A stretch of 64,000 nucleotides of DNA, taken from NCBI GenBank assembly GCA_963768085.1, contig CAVYGO010000003.1, positions 1,612,001-1,676,000 of the forward strand, given 5' to 3'. The notes beneath the pieces are model-generated. The model ran no database searches, was not told the DNA's origin, and worked only from the letters and a program-made list of their open reading frames with translations. The stretch's first letter is position 1; every line of letters starts with the position of its first letter. The stretch comes from Pukyongia sp963768085. Its GTDB lineage: Bacteria > Bacteroidota > Bacteroidia > Flavobacteriales > Flavobacteriaceae. The position numbers and the translations under genes were made by a program. Shown one piece after another: positions 8,883 through 16,267 of the stretch.

Positions 8883-9035
8883 CTAAATTACTTTATCATT
8901 TAGTTTCCTGCGGAAATCCTCAAACACTGAGTTTATCTTCGGGAGATGTGCGCTTCAAATACCAACCTTAGGTAAAGCGACCTATCCGGCAAAAAAGGGG
9001 ATGAAATCATTCTTTATTCGAGTAAGAATTAGCAT

Positions 9036-9043
9036 TATCTTTG
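9036..9043 (+). promoter_or_regulatory. -7 box before GT2 gene, decides its start
   Basis: TATCTTTG lies 5 bases before the ATG at 9049. An upstream in-frame ATG at 9001 lies before this box, so if the box is used that ATG is not transcribed. The predicted transcript would have almost no leader. Confidence 0.45.
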
Positions 9044-9048
9044 TGGAT

Positions 9049-9876
9049 ATGCAACGGTTAGATACTTCTATAATTATTAGTACGTACAATTCGCCCGCAT
9101 GGTTGAAGAAGGTGTTATATGGTTTCAATAATCAGTCCTATCGTATGTTTGAAGTGCTCATAGCCGATGATGGTTCGACGCCGGAAACCGCAGATTTGTT
9201 AGAGCGAATTCAGAAAGAAGTGTTTTATCCTATTCTTCACATATGGCATGAAGACGAAGGTTTTCGGAAGACCATTATTTTGAATAAAGCAATTCAGAAA
9301 TGTAATACTCCGTACATCATTATGACGGATGGGGATTGTATACCTCGTAAGGATTTTGTAGAGCAACATGTTAAATATCGCGTGGAAGGCAGTTTTTTGT
9401 CGGGAGGTTATTTTAAGTTGCCCATGGACATTTCAGAAGGAATAACCCGGGAAGATATTTATACAGAGCGATGTTTTGATCTTTCCTGGCTTAAAAATCA
9501 CGGACTAAAATCATCTTTTAAAAATAACAAGCTCACTTCCGGTCCGATAAAAGCGGCGGTCTTAAATAGACTTACGCCGAGTAAGGCTTCCTGGAACGGA
9601 CATAATTCTTCGGGCTGGAAGACCGATATTGAAGCTGTAAACGGTTTTGATGAACGCATGCAGTACGGAGGCGAAGATCGTGAACTGGGGGAACGCTTAT
9701 TCTTTAAAGGATTAAAGAGTATCCAAATTCGATATAGTGCCATTACCCTGCACCTGGATCATCCACGTTCTTATGTAGCTATAGAAATGATTGAAAAAAA
9801 TAAGAAAATTCGTGAGGAAACAAAGGCCACTAAAAGTGATTGGACTCACTACGGGATCGTAAAAGAGGTAAATTAA
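9049..9876 (+). CDS. Glycosyltransferase family 2 with GT7-like C-terminal part
   Basis: A 275-residue glycosyltransferase. The N-terminal GT2 domain shows TSIIISTYNSPAWLKKVL, VLIADDGSTPETADLL and the metal motif IMTDGDCIPRKDF; the C-terminal part has NGFDERMQYGGEDRELGERL, the galactosyltransferase-type segment seen in GT2 enzymes with a Glyco_transf_7C domain. I take the ATG at 9049, not 9001, because the longer form would begin inside the promoter region. The next gene, a methyltransferase, is convergent and 6 bases away. Confidence 0.88.
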   Translation: MQRLDTSIIISTYNSPAWLKKVLYGFNNQSYRMFEVLIADDGSTPETADLLERIQKEVFYPILHIWHEDEGFRKTIILNKAIQKCNTPYIIMTDGDCIPRKDFVEQHVKYRVEGSFLSGGYFKLPMDISEGITREDIYTERCFDLSWLKNHGLKSSFKNNKLTSGPIKAAVLNRLTPSKASWNGHNSSGWKTDIEAVNGFDERMQYGGEDRELGERLFFKGLKSIQIRYSAITLHLDHPRSYVAIEMIEKNKKIREETKATKSDWTHYGIVKEVN

Positions 9877-9882
9877 TCCGTA

Positions 9883-10464
9883 CTAAACCTTTGTATAAAC
9901 CCCAATCTTCCAGTATTGTAATTCTTCATCTGTTAAAACTGTTGTGAATTCCAATTCTTTCAACTTCGGGTTTTCTTTAAAGTACTCCCAGCATCCGATT
10001 CCTTCGCGATAAATTGAGGAAATTATAATTCCCTTATCATTTAAATGATCTAACATTCGGTTGAGCACATTGTCTTTTTCAGTTTCGTGGATGTAATAAA
10101 AAGCTTCATTGAAAATAATAGCATCAAAATTTCTGGAGGGCTGGAACGTAACAGCATCTTCGGTAATAAATTGCGCCATCGGAAAGTTCTTTTTATTTGC
10201 CTGATCAATAGAAACCTTGGAAAAATCAAGTCCTAAAAAGTAAGAATATTCGAATCCTTTCATACGCTCATTAAGAACGCCATCTCCGCATCCAATATCC
10301 AGGATACTTGGATTCTCAGAACCATATCGTTTTAGGTATTCTATGATCTGAAAATAACGTTTAGATTCATTTTCACTTTTTAAGTTCTCCCATTGCCCTT
10401 TTTGATACTGTTTATTCCAGCGTCTTTTACGTCTCCAATGATGAAATTTATCCAGAATATTCAT
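9883..10464 (-). CDS. Class I SAM-dependent methyltransferase
   Basis: A 193-residue methyltransferase with a standard SAM-binding motif ILDIGCGDGVLNERM near residue 55, the second acidic strand FLGLDFSKVSID, and FDAIIFNEAFYYI then NDKGIIISSIYREG. The basic N-terminus (HHWRRKRRW) may touch membrane or nucleic acid. It starts 3 bases before the end of the GT9 gene region and is read in the same direction, so the two are likely cotranscribed. Within this cluster, sugar or glycolipid methylation is plausible, but the substrate is unknown. Confidence 0.82.
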   Translation of the reverse strand: MNILDKFHHWRRKRRWNKQYQKGQWENLKSENESKRYFQIIEYLKRYGSENPSILDIGCGDGVLNERMKGFEYSYFLGLDFSKVSIDQANKKNFPMAQFITEDAVTFQPSRNFDAIIFNEAFYYIHETEKDNVLNRMLDHLNDKGIIISSIYREGIGCWEYFKENPKLKELEFTTVLTDEELQYWKIGVYTKV

Positions 10465-10466
10465 GA

Positions 10467-11546
10467 CTATTTTCTTGCTTTTTTAAAATGATATGCTAAA
10501 TATGGCTTCAGTTTAACCAGGATCATTTCAGGGGTCAATTCTCTGTATAATTTTTCTGGATTTTCCTCTATTTCTTTTCGGGATTCTCTTGTGAACTCAG
10601 TAAATAGATCGGGCTTCTCTTCCAATAAATGAATGGATTCATGGGTAATACCGTCTTCAAAACTATTCCAATCCGCCTTTTCAATATATGGAGAATAAAT
10701 AGTAAATGTAGGTACATTTAGTGCCTTGGCGATATGGACCGTGCCCCCCTCGTTCGCGATAAGCACATCACATTGATTGATTAGTTTAATAAATCCTCGG
10801 ATAGAATCTTCATAAACGTCCAGGTTGATTTGTTCCTTATATGTGCAAAGTTCATAAATTTTCAAGGCATCCTCTTTTTGATAAGGAGCGTAATTGAAAA
10901 GGATAGTAACGTAAAAATGGGCAGCAATAAAGTCGATAAGTTGGGCTACATAATCCAAAGGCATTGACTTTGGAATTGTACTCCCTAAAACGGTAAACAT
11001 CAACACAGGTTTTTGAAGAGAACTTACCCTGTCGTACTTTTTTTCTTCTTCGGTTAAAAATATTTTAGGGATATCGTCAGGACTCTCAAGCGGAAAAACG
11101 GCATTGACAATGTTAATACGATCCTCAATCGCTTTTCCACAAGCTTTAGATTTATGGTCCAGAAAATTAATGGGGTGGGTGTAAAAGGGAAGTTTTAAGG
11201 TCTTGTGTTTTCTTTTGAAACCAATACGATACTCTGCCCTGGAAAATAAACACATCATCCTGCTTTGAAACTTCGCGTAAGAATCAAAAATGATATCGTA
11301 TTTGTTTTTTCTAACTTTTAGTATCTCCTTGAAAAGGTTTGGTATTTTCTTTAACTCTTTGTCCTTAACAGCAATAATCTTGTCAATGTTGGGATTGTTT
11401 TCGAGAACTCCTGCAGTATAGTCGTAGACGAAATAGGTGATATGGCTGTTCGGAAAGACCTTTTTGATATTATTCGCGATTACCGAACTAATGAGCACAT
11501 CACCAATTCTTTTGTTTTGAATAACGAGTATTTTCTTTGGTTGCAT
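10467..11546 (-). CDS. Glycosyltransferase family 9 (heptosyltransferase-like)
   Basis: A 359-residue GT9 protein, the family of ADP-heptose:LPS heptosyltransferases. The N-terminus KKILVIQNKRIGDVLISSV is the typical acceptor-side start (R-x-G-D), and the C-terminal domain carries DVLIANEGGTVHIAKALNVP, the conserved donor-binding loop. It would add a heptose or similar sugar to the inner LPS core on the cytoplasmic side. The ATG is at 11544-11546. The gene is divergent from the InaA-type kinase at 11592, a usual partner in LPS core loci. Confidence 0.88.
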   Translation of the reverse strand: MQPKKILVIQNKRIGDVLISSVIANNIKKVFPNSHITYFVYDYTAGVLENNPNIDKIIAVKDKELKKIPNLFKEILKVRKNKYDIIFDSYAKFQSRMMCLFSRAEYRIGFKRKHKTLKLPFYTHPINFLDHKSKACGKAIEDRINIVNAVFPLESPDDIPKIFLTEEEKKYDRVSSLQKPVLMFTVLGSTIPKSMPLDYVAQLIDFIAAHFYVTILFNYAPYQKEDALKIYELCTYKEQINLDVYEDSIRGFIKLINQCDVLIANEGGTVHIAKALNVPTFTIYSPYIEKADWNSFEDGITHESIHLLEEKPDLFTEFTRESRKEIEENPEKLYRELTPEMILVKLKPYLAYHFKKARK

Positions 11547-11591
11547 TACCTTCGCAAAGTATCTCTTTTTTCGAAGTTATTAAAATTTAAC

Positions 11592-12350
11592 ATGGTCAAA
11601 ACCTTTGTGGTACATCCTGATTTTGAAGCGTTGAAACCTCAATTGCAATTAGCAATCGATGGTTTTTCCGAGAATTCGGATTTCCTCACTAAGGGCGAAC
11701 GCAACGTGATTAAGAAAAAGGAGATCGATGGAGAAAACTATACTATAAAAAGCTTTAAAATTCCTGGATTCTTTCAGCGTTGGATCTATCGGTTCTTCCG
11801 AAAAAGTAAAGCGCGCAGGTCCTTTGAATATGCTTCTCGATTAATCGGACTCGGCATTAATACACCGTTCCCGATTGGATATGCTGAAACTTTTTCCGGA
11901 GGCCTAAAAGAAAGTTATTATATCTGTAAACATCTGGATTTCGATTTTGATTTCAGGGTGTTGAACCATAATCCGACATGGCCCAACCGTAATGAGATCC
12001 TCCAACAAGTTGCGGCCTTTACATTCAAGCTTCATGAGAATAACATCAATTTCCTGGATCATTCACCTGGGAACACTTTAATTGTGGAGAAGGGGGAGGA
12101 GAATTATGAGTTTTACCTGATCGACCTGAACCGTATGCGGTTCGAGCCTATGTCGTTTGAACAACGCATGAAAAACTTCAGAAGATTATGGTTGTCCAAG
12201 CATATGATCAACGTGATGGCCAATACCTATGCCGAGTTATCAAATAACACCTTCGAATTAACGCATGCTTTGATGACAAAATACAGCAGGGCGTTTCAGA
12301 AGAAAGTTAACTCGAAAAAGATCAGGCGAAGAAAACGGAGTCGAAATTAA
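11592..12350 (+). CDS. Lipopolysaccharide kinase InaA/Kdo-kinase family protein
   Basis: A protein of 252 residues with a protein-kinase-like fold of the lipopolysaccharide kinase (InaA/KdkA/WaaP) group, which phosphorylates Kdo or heptose in the LPS core. The catalytic region reads NINFLDHSPGNTLI near residue 155 (in place of H-x-D-x4-N) and YLIDLNRMRF (the metal-binding D). The frame is open from 11442, but the first 50 residues overlap the divergent GT9 gene and the first convincing start is ATG 11592. It is convergent with dapD. Function is from family knowledge; the exact phosphate acceptor is unknown. Confidence 0.8.
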   Translation: MVKTFVVHPDFEALKPQLQLAIDGFSENSDFLTKGERNVIKKKEIDGENYTIKSFKIPGFFQRWIYRFFRKSKARRSFEYASRLIGLGINTPFPIGYAETFSGGLKESYYICKHLDFDFDFRVLNHNPTWPNRNEILQQVAAFTFKLHENNINFLDHSPGNTLIVEKGEENYEFYLIDLNRMRFEPMSFEQRMKNFRRLWLSKHMINVMANTYAELSNNTFELTHALMTKYSRAFQKKVNSKKIRRRKRSRN

Positions 12351-12381
12351 AATCATTTGTTAATATCAAACGCTGTCCTGG

Positions 12382-12398
12382 GCATTTCAGCAAAATGC
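12382..12398. terminator. Weak bidirectional hairpin between kinase and dapD
   Basis: A 6-bp stem (GCATTT/AAATGC) with a 5-base loop lies in the 54-base gap between two convergent genes. Flanking sequence is AT-rich but has no long T run. Confidence 0.35.
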
Positions 12399-12404
12399 TA
12401 TAAT

Positions 12405-13220
12405 TTATACAGCTACGTCATATTCTCGTAGCGCATCATTAAGGGAAGTTTTTTTATTGGTGCTCTCTTTTCGCGTCCCGATGATCAACGCACAGGGCAC
12501 ATTGTATTCGCCGGCAGGAAATTTCTTTGTATAACTCCCGGGAATCACGACGGACCTTGCCGGAACCCTTCCTTTCATTTCAAGCGGTTCATCTCCGGTT
12601 ACATCAATGATCTTGGTAGATGCCGTTAATACGACATTAGCTCCAAGTACCGCTTCGCTTTCCACACGAACCCCTTCTACCACAATACATCGTGACCCGA
12701 TAAAACAGTTATCCTCAATAATCACGGGTGCTGCCTGCAGCGGTTCCAGTACTCCACCAATGCCAACACCCCCGCTAATGTGTACGTTCTTACCAATCTG
12801 AGCACAACTACCCACGGTGGCCCAGGTATCTACCATGGTACCTTCGTCCACATAGGCGCCAATATTCACATAACTGGGCATCATGATCACCCCTTTGGAG
12901 ATATAGGCTCCATGTCTGGCTACGGCGTTGGGAACTACCCGAATACCTTTAGCCTCATAACCCTTCTTTAAAGGGATCTTATCGTGATACTCAAAAATTC
13001 CCGCTTCCATAGTCTCCATTTTCTGGATGGGGAAATAAAGAACCACAGCTTTCTTTACCCATTCGTTCACCTGCCAGCCATTATCAGTTGGTTCGGCACA
13101 GCGTAGTTCGCCTTCATCACATAGTCTTACCACTTCGCGTATGGCATTGATAGTTTCAGTCTCCGTTAGAAGGGAACGATCCTCCCAGGCTTTTTCAATA
13201 CGTTGTTGAAGCTCTGTCAT
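12405..13220 (-). CDS. dapD: 2,3,4,5-tetrahydropyridine-2,6-dicarboxylate N-succinyltransferase
   Basis: DapD transfers succinyl from succinyl-CoA to tetrahydrodipicolinate in the succinylase branch of diaminopimelate and lysine synthesis, in the cytoplasm. The sequence shows the helical N-terminus ELQQRIEKAWEDR and then hexapeptide repeats of the left-handed beta helix, including GAYISKGVIMMPSYVNIGAY, CAQIGKNVHISGGVGIGG and CFIGSRCIVVEGV. The frame opens at 13241, but a -7 box covers that codon, so the start is the ATG at 13218-13220, giving 271 residues, close to the E. coli length of 274. DapB of the same pathway is in this window at 58 kb. Confidence 0.96.
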   Translation of the reverse strand: MTELQQRIEKAWEDRSLLTETETINAIREVVRLCDEGELRCAEPTDNGWQVNEWVKKAVVLYFPIQKMETMEAGIFEYHDKIPLKKGYEAKGIRVVPNAVARHGAYISKGVIMMPSYVNIGAYVDEGTMVDTWATVGSCAQIGKNVHISGGVGIGGVLEPLQAAPVIIEDNCFIGSRCIVVEGVRVESEAVLGANVVLTASTKIIDVTGDEPLEMKGRVPARSVVIPGSYTKKFPAGEYNVPCALIIGTRKESTNKKTSLNDALREYDVAV

Positions 13221-13238
13221 ACTAATTATTTGTTTGCA

Positions 13239-13246
13239 CAAAGATA
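13239..13246 (-). promoter_or_regulatory. -7 box before dapD, decides its start
   Basis: The minus strand reads TATCTTTG, 18 bases before the ATG at 13220. It covers the alternative upstream start at 13239-13241, excluding it. Confidence 0.5.
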
Positions 13247-13298
13247 ACTGCTGCCGTTAAATCCGTTGTAATTTTTAGTATACTATTTAACAAATCGG

Positions 13299-13306
13299 TA
13301 TTTTTG
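13299..13306 (+). promoter_or_regulatory. -7 box before yqgF
   Basis: TATTTTTG followed by C lies 8 bases before the ATG at 13315, back to back with the dapD promoter in the divergent gap. Confidence 0.5.
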
Positions 13307-13314
13307 CGGCCTGT

Positions 13315-13725
13315 ATGGGACGCATTCTTGCTATAGATTATGGAACAAAGCGAACAGGGATAGCAGTAACTGACGAGCTGCAGATCATTGCTTCGGGATT
13401 GACCACGGTTTCCACGGTAGCATTATTTCCGTTTTTAGCCGAATATTTTAATTCGGAAAAAGTGGAATTGATATTAGTAGGAGAGCCCAAACAAAAAGAC
13501 GGCACCCATAGTGCCGTAGAGGAAGAGATTAAAAAGTTCCTCACAGATTTTACCGATAAATATCCTGAGATGAAGGTCATTCGGGTTGATGAACGTTTCA
13601 GCAGTAAACGCGCGTTTCAGACTATGATAGATAGTGGATTGAAAAAGAAAAAACGTCGCGACAAGGCCTTGATAGACGAAATAAGCGCGACCATTATCCT
13701 TCAGGATTATTTATACAATAAATAA
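13315..13725 (+). CDS. ruvX: Putative pre-16S rRNA nuclease / Holliday junction resolvase-like YqgF
   Basis: A 136-residue RNase H-like fold protein of the YqgF/RuvX family, with a role in 16S rRNA 5' end maturation in E. coli. The first acidic motif is RILAIDYGTKRTGIAVTD, followed by LILVGEPKQKDGT, VIRVDERFSSKRA and the C-terminal KKKRRDKALIDEISATIILQ with the last catalytic Asp. Length matches the family. Peptide deformylase follows after 4 bases, so the two genes are cotranscribed. Confidence 0.95.
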   Translation: MGRILAIDYGTKRTGIAVTDELQIIASGLTTVSTVALFPFLAEYFNSEKVELILVGEPKQKDGTHSAVEEEIKKFLTDFTDKYPEMKVIRVDERFSSKRAFQTMIDSGLKKKKRRDKALIDEISATIILQDYLYNK

Positions 13726-13729
13726 GATT

Positions 13730-14320
13730 ATGATATTACCAATTGTGGCTTACGGTGATCCCGTATTACGACAAAAAACAAAAGAAATAGACGCGGATTA
13801 TCCGAAGTTGGATGAATTGCTGGAGAATATGTTCGAGACCATGTATGGAGCCAGGGGAATTGGATTAGCCGCGCCTCAGGTTGCTAAACGTATCCGATTG
13901 TTTATCATTGATGCCACTCCTTTTGAAGAAGATGAAGACCTAACAGAAGCGGAGCGGGAATATGTTTCCACTTTCAAGAAAGTCTTTATCAACCCCGAGA
14001 TCATTGAGGAAGAGGGCGATGAATGGGCTTTTAATGAAGGATGCCTGAGTATCCCGGATATCAATGAGGACGTCTTCAGAAAACCTCAGATCACTTTGGA
14101 ATATATGGATGAGAACTTCAAAAAACAGAAAGAGACTTACGATGGGATTGTGGCGCGAATCATCCAGCATGAGTACGACCACATTGAAGGGATTCTATTC
14201 ACCGACAAACTTTCACCACTAAAAAAACGCCTAATTAAAGGTAGATTGGCCAACATTTCAAAAGGGAAAATAGACGTCTCATACAGGATGAAGTTTCCAA
14301 TGGCTAAAAAGAAACGTTAA
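13730..14320 (+). CDS. def: Peptide deformylase
   Basis: This metalloenzyme removes the formyl group from the N-terminal methionine of new proteins. All three family motifs are present in 196 residues: GIGLAAPQV near residue 43, EGCLSIP near residue 103 and the metal-binding HEYDHIEG near residue 143. The region between motif 1 and 2 contains an acidic insert (TPFEEDEDLTEAERE) common in Bacteroidetes forms. It starts at ATG 13730, 4 bases after yqgF, and the DUF5606 gene follows in the same direction. Confidence 0.97.
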   Translation: MILPIVAYGDPVLRQKTKEIDADYPKLDELLENMFETMYGARGIGLAAPQVAKRIRLFIIDATPFEEDEDLTEAEREYVSTFKKVFINPEIIEEEGDEWAFNEGCLSIPDINEDVFRKPQITLEYMDENFKKQKETYDGIVARIIQHEYDHIEGILFTDKLSPLKKRLIKGRLANISKGKIDVSYRMKFPMAKKKR

Positions 14321-14380
14321 TGCACTTGCAAAACTAAAACTTACACAGGATATTTGCCGCCGTTAATTCGGAATAACACT

Positions 14381-14791
14381 ATGAGTTTAGAAAAAATATT
14401 ATCGATTTCAGGAAAACCAGGACTTTACGAATTGAAATCCCAGACACGTACTGGCTTTCTTGCTGAATCATTATTAGATGGTAAGAAAATCAGCGTAAGC
14501 GGACGGCATAACGTGAGCCTCTTATCTGAAATTGCCATATATACACTTACCGAGGAAGTTCCTTTGAAAAACGTGTTTATTAAGATCTCTGAAAAGGAGA
14601 ATGGGGGACCGGCCATTAACCATAAGTCTTCAAAAGATGAACTGGAAGAATACTTCTTTGAAGTGCTGCCCGATTATGACGAAGATCGTGTCTACGCCAG
14701 TGACATCAAAAAAGTGGTGCAATGGTATAACTTGCTTCAAAAAAATGGAATCTCTCAATTTACTGAAGAGGATACTTCGGAAGAGGAGTAA
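14381..14791 (+). CDS. DUF5606 domain protein
   Basis: A small acidic cytoplasmic protein of 136 residues found in Bacteroidetes. It starts MSLEKILSISGKPGLYELKS, has a compact beta-rich N-terminal half (TGFLAESLLDGKKISVSGRH) and a C-terminal half with YASDIKKVVQWYNLLQKNGI ending in a run of Glu. The frame can be read from a TTG at 14354, but the ATG at 14381 is the natural start. The function is unknown. It lies between def and mazG, whose own -7 box suggests a separate transcript for mazG. Confidence 0.85.
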   Translation: MSLEKILSISGKPGLYELKSQTRTGFLAESLLDGKKISVSGRHNVSLLSEIAIYTLTEEVPLKNVFIKISEKENGGPAINHKSSKDELEEYFFEVLPDYDEDRVYASDIKKVVQWYNLLQKNGISQFTEEDTSEEE

Positions 14792-14849
14792 TCCATCGCG
14801 TTGTTAATCCTTTTTAATAACTCTTTTTACTTCTGAAAACCTTTTAAAG

Positions 14850-14857
14850 TAGCTTTG
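14850..14857 (+). promoter_or_regulatory. -7 box before mazG
   Basis: TAGCTTTG lies only 5 bases before the ATG at 14863, so the transcript is predicted to start at or next to the start codon. Confidence 0.45.
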
Positions 14858-14862
14858 TTTCT

Positions 14863-15636
14863 ATGAATACCAGAGAACAACAGCTGAAGGCCTTCGACCG
14901 CCTGCTCACTATCATGGACGAGCTCAGGGATCAATGTCCGTGGGATAAGAAGCAGACCATGGAAAGCCTGCGTCATCTCACCATCGAAGAAACCTATGAA
15001 CTTGGGGATGCGATCCTGGATAACGACCTCCAGGAGGTAAAAAAGGAACTGGGAGACCTTTTATTACACATCGTTTTCTATGCCCGAATTGGTAGTGAGA
15101 CCCGGGATTTCGATATAGCCGATGTGGCCAATGATATCTGTGAAAAACTTATATCTCGTCATCCGCATATCTATGGCGATATTACGGTAGCCAATGAAGA
15201 GGAAGTAAAACAAAACTGGGAAAACCTTAAACTCAAAGAGGGTAAGAAAAGTGTTCTCGAAGGGGTGCCAAAATCTTTGCCGGCTCTTGTAAAAGCAAAC
15301 CGCATTCAAGATAAGGTTGCCGGAGTGGGCTTCGACTGGGAAGAACCGCAACAGGTGTTTGGAAAGCTCCAGGAAGAACTTGAAGAACTTCAGCATGAAA
15401 TTCATGAAGGCAATAGGGAGCGTATTGAATCTGAGTTTGGTGATGTCCTTTTCTCAATGATCAATTACGCACGCTTCCTGAAAGTGGATCCGGAAAACGC
15501 TCTGGAACGTACTAATAAGAAGTTTATAAAACGTTTCCAGTATCTTGAAAGCAAATCAAAAGAACTGGGAAAACCACTAAAGGATATGACACTGTCCGAA
15601 ATGGATGTGTATTGGGAGGAGGCGAAAAAAGTTTAA
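14863..15636 (+). CDS. mazG: Nucleoside triphosphate pyrophosphohydrolase MazG
   Basis: MazG hydrolyses NTPs and dNTPs to monophosphates and pyrophosphate, cleaning the pool and lowering ppGpp in E. coli. The 257-residue protein has the two-domain form: an N-terminal MazG domain with CPWDKKQTMESLRHLTIEET, EVKKELGDLLLHIVFYARI (E-E-x-x-E-x-x-D metal site) and SRHPHIYGD, and a C-terminal copy with ELEELQHEIHEGNRERIESE and EFGDVLFSMINYARF. It is convergent with the following methyltransferase gene, overlapping it by 4 bases at the stop. Confidence 0.96.
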   Translation: MNTREQQLKAFDRLLTIMDELRDQCPWDKKQTMESLRHLTIEETYELGDAILDNDLQEVKKELGDLLLHIVFYARIGSETRDFDIADVANDICEKLISRHPHIYGDITVANEEEVKQNWENLKLKEGKKSVLEGVPKSLPALVKANRIQDKVAGVGFDWEEPQQVFGKLQEELEELQHEIHEGNRERIESEFGDVLFSMINYARFLKVDPENALERTNKKFIKRFQYLESKSKELGKPLKDMTLSEMDVYWEEAKKV

Positions 15637-16265
15637 AGCTGAAAAATTATAAGCCGGCCATCTATCACAACATTGTCAAATTGGATATCTCGCCTGATCC
15701 AATGCAGGTTTTCTTCCGAATAAAATATCACATGCGTCGGGTCGTCCTTATAATACCAATTCTCAAAATCTTTCTTCTCCACAAGTAAATCCGTCATACA
15801 ATAGAGTTTTCCGGAAGGATTAAGAAGTTGTTTCAATATTCGAAATTCATCAATGGGATTATGAAAATGTTCAATCACTTCGCAGCATACAATGAAATCG
15901 TAAGTGTGTGCTAAGGCTGTTTTATCCGGATGAAAGAAAGGATCGTATAAATTGATCCGATAACCTTCTTCTTCAAGTATCTTGGCGATCACCGGACCTG
16001 TACCGGCGCCATAATCAAGTCCGAGAGACTCACGGCTATTAAGCCTCATCACGGATGAAGTAATAGGCGAAACGAATTCCTGGTAGCGTTTATCTTCTAC
16101 ATCGTTATTATGTGTGAGGTAACGGGCTTTCTCTGCTTCAGAAGAAATAAACGTAGCGGGGTCTCTAAACACGGTTCCGCATTGGGTACAACTATGAAAA
16201 TGATAGGATTTGTGAATATAGAAGGGAACCGTACTTACGCTATGGCAAAGTAGGCAAGATATCAT
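15633..16265 (-). CDS. SAM-dependent methyltransferase with N-terminal zinc ribbon
   Basis: A 210-residue protein. The N-terminus carries C-x2-C at residues 4-7 and another C-x2-C near residue 26 (HSCTQCGTVF), a likely zinc ribbon, then a Methyltransf_23 type core with LGLDYGAGTGPVIAKIL and FIVCCEVIEHFHNP, followed by LNPSGKLYCMTDLLV. Such proteins methylate varied small or macromolecular substrates and the target here is unknown. It starts 3 bases after the DUF349 gene stop and is probably the last gene of that transcript. Confidence 0.85.
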   Translation of the reverse strand: MISCLLCHSVSTVPFYIHKSYHFHSCTQCGTVFRDPATFISSEAEKARYLTHNNDVEDKRYQEFVSPITSSVMRLNSRESLGLDYGAGTGPVIAKILEEEGYRINLYDPFFHPDKTALAHTYDFIVCCEVIEHFHNPIDEFRILKQLLNPSGKLYCMTDLLVEKKDFENWYYKDDPTHVIFYSEENLHWIRRDIQFDNVVIDGRLIIFQL

Positions 16266-16267
16266 GA

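Noticed and set aside
9001..9048. Longer N-terminus for the GT2 gene
   Set aside because: The extension encodes residues unlike GT2 and lies over the -7 box at 9036-9043.
11442..11591. Longer N-terminus for the InaA-type kinase
   Set aside because: It overlaps the divergent GT9 coding region by 100 bases and the kinase family does not need it.
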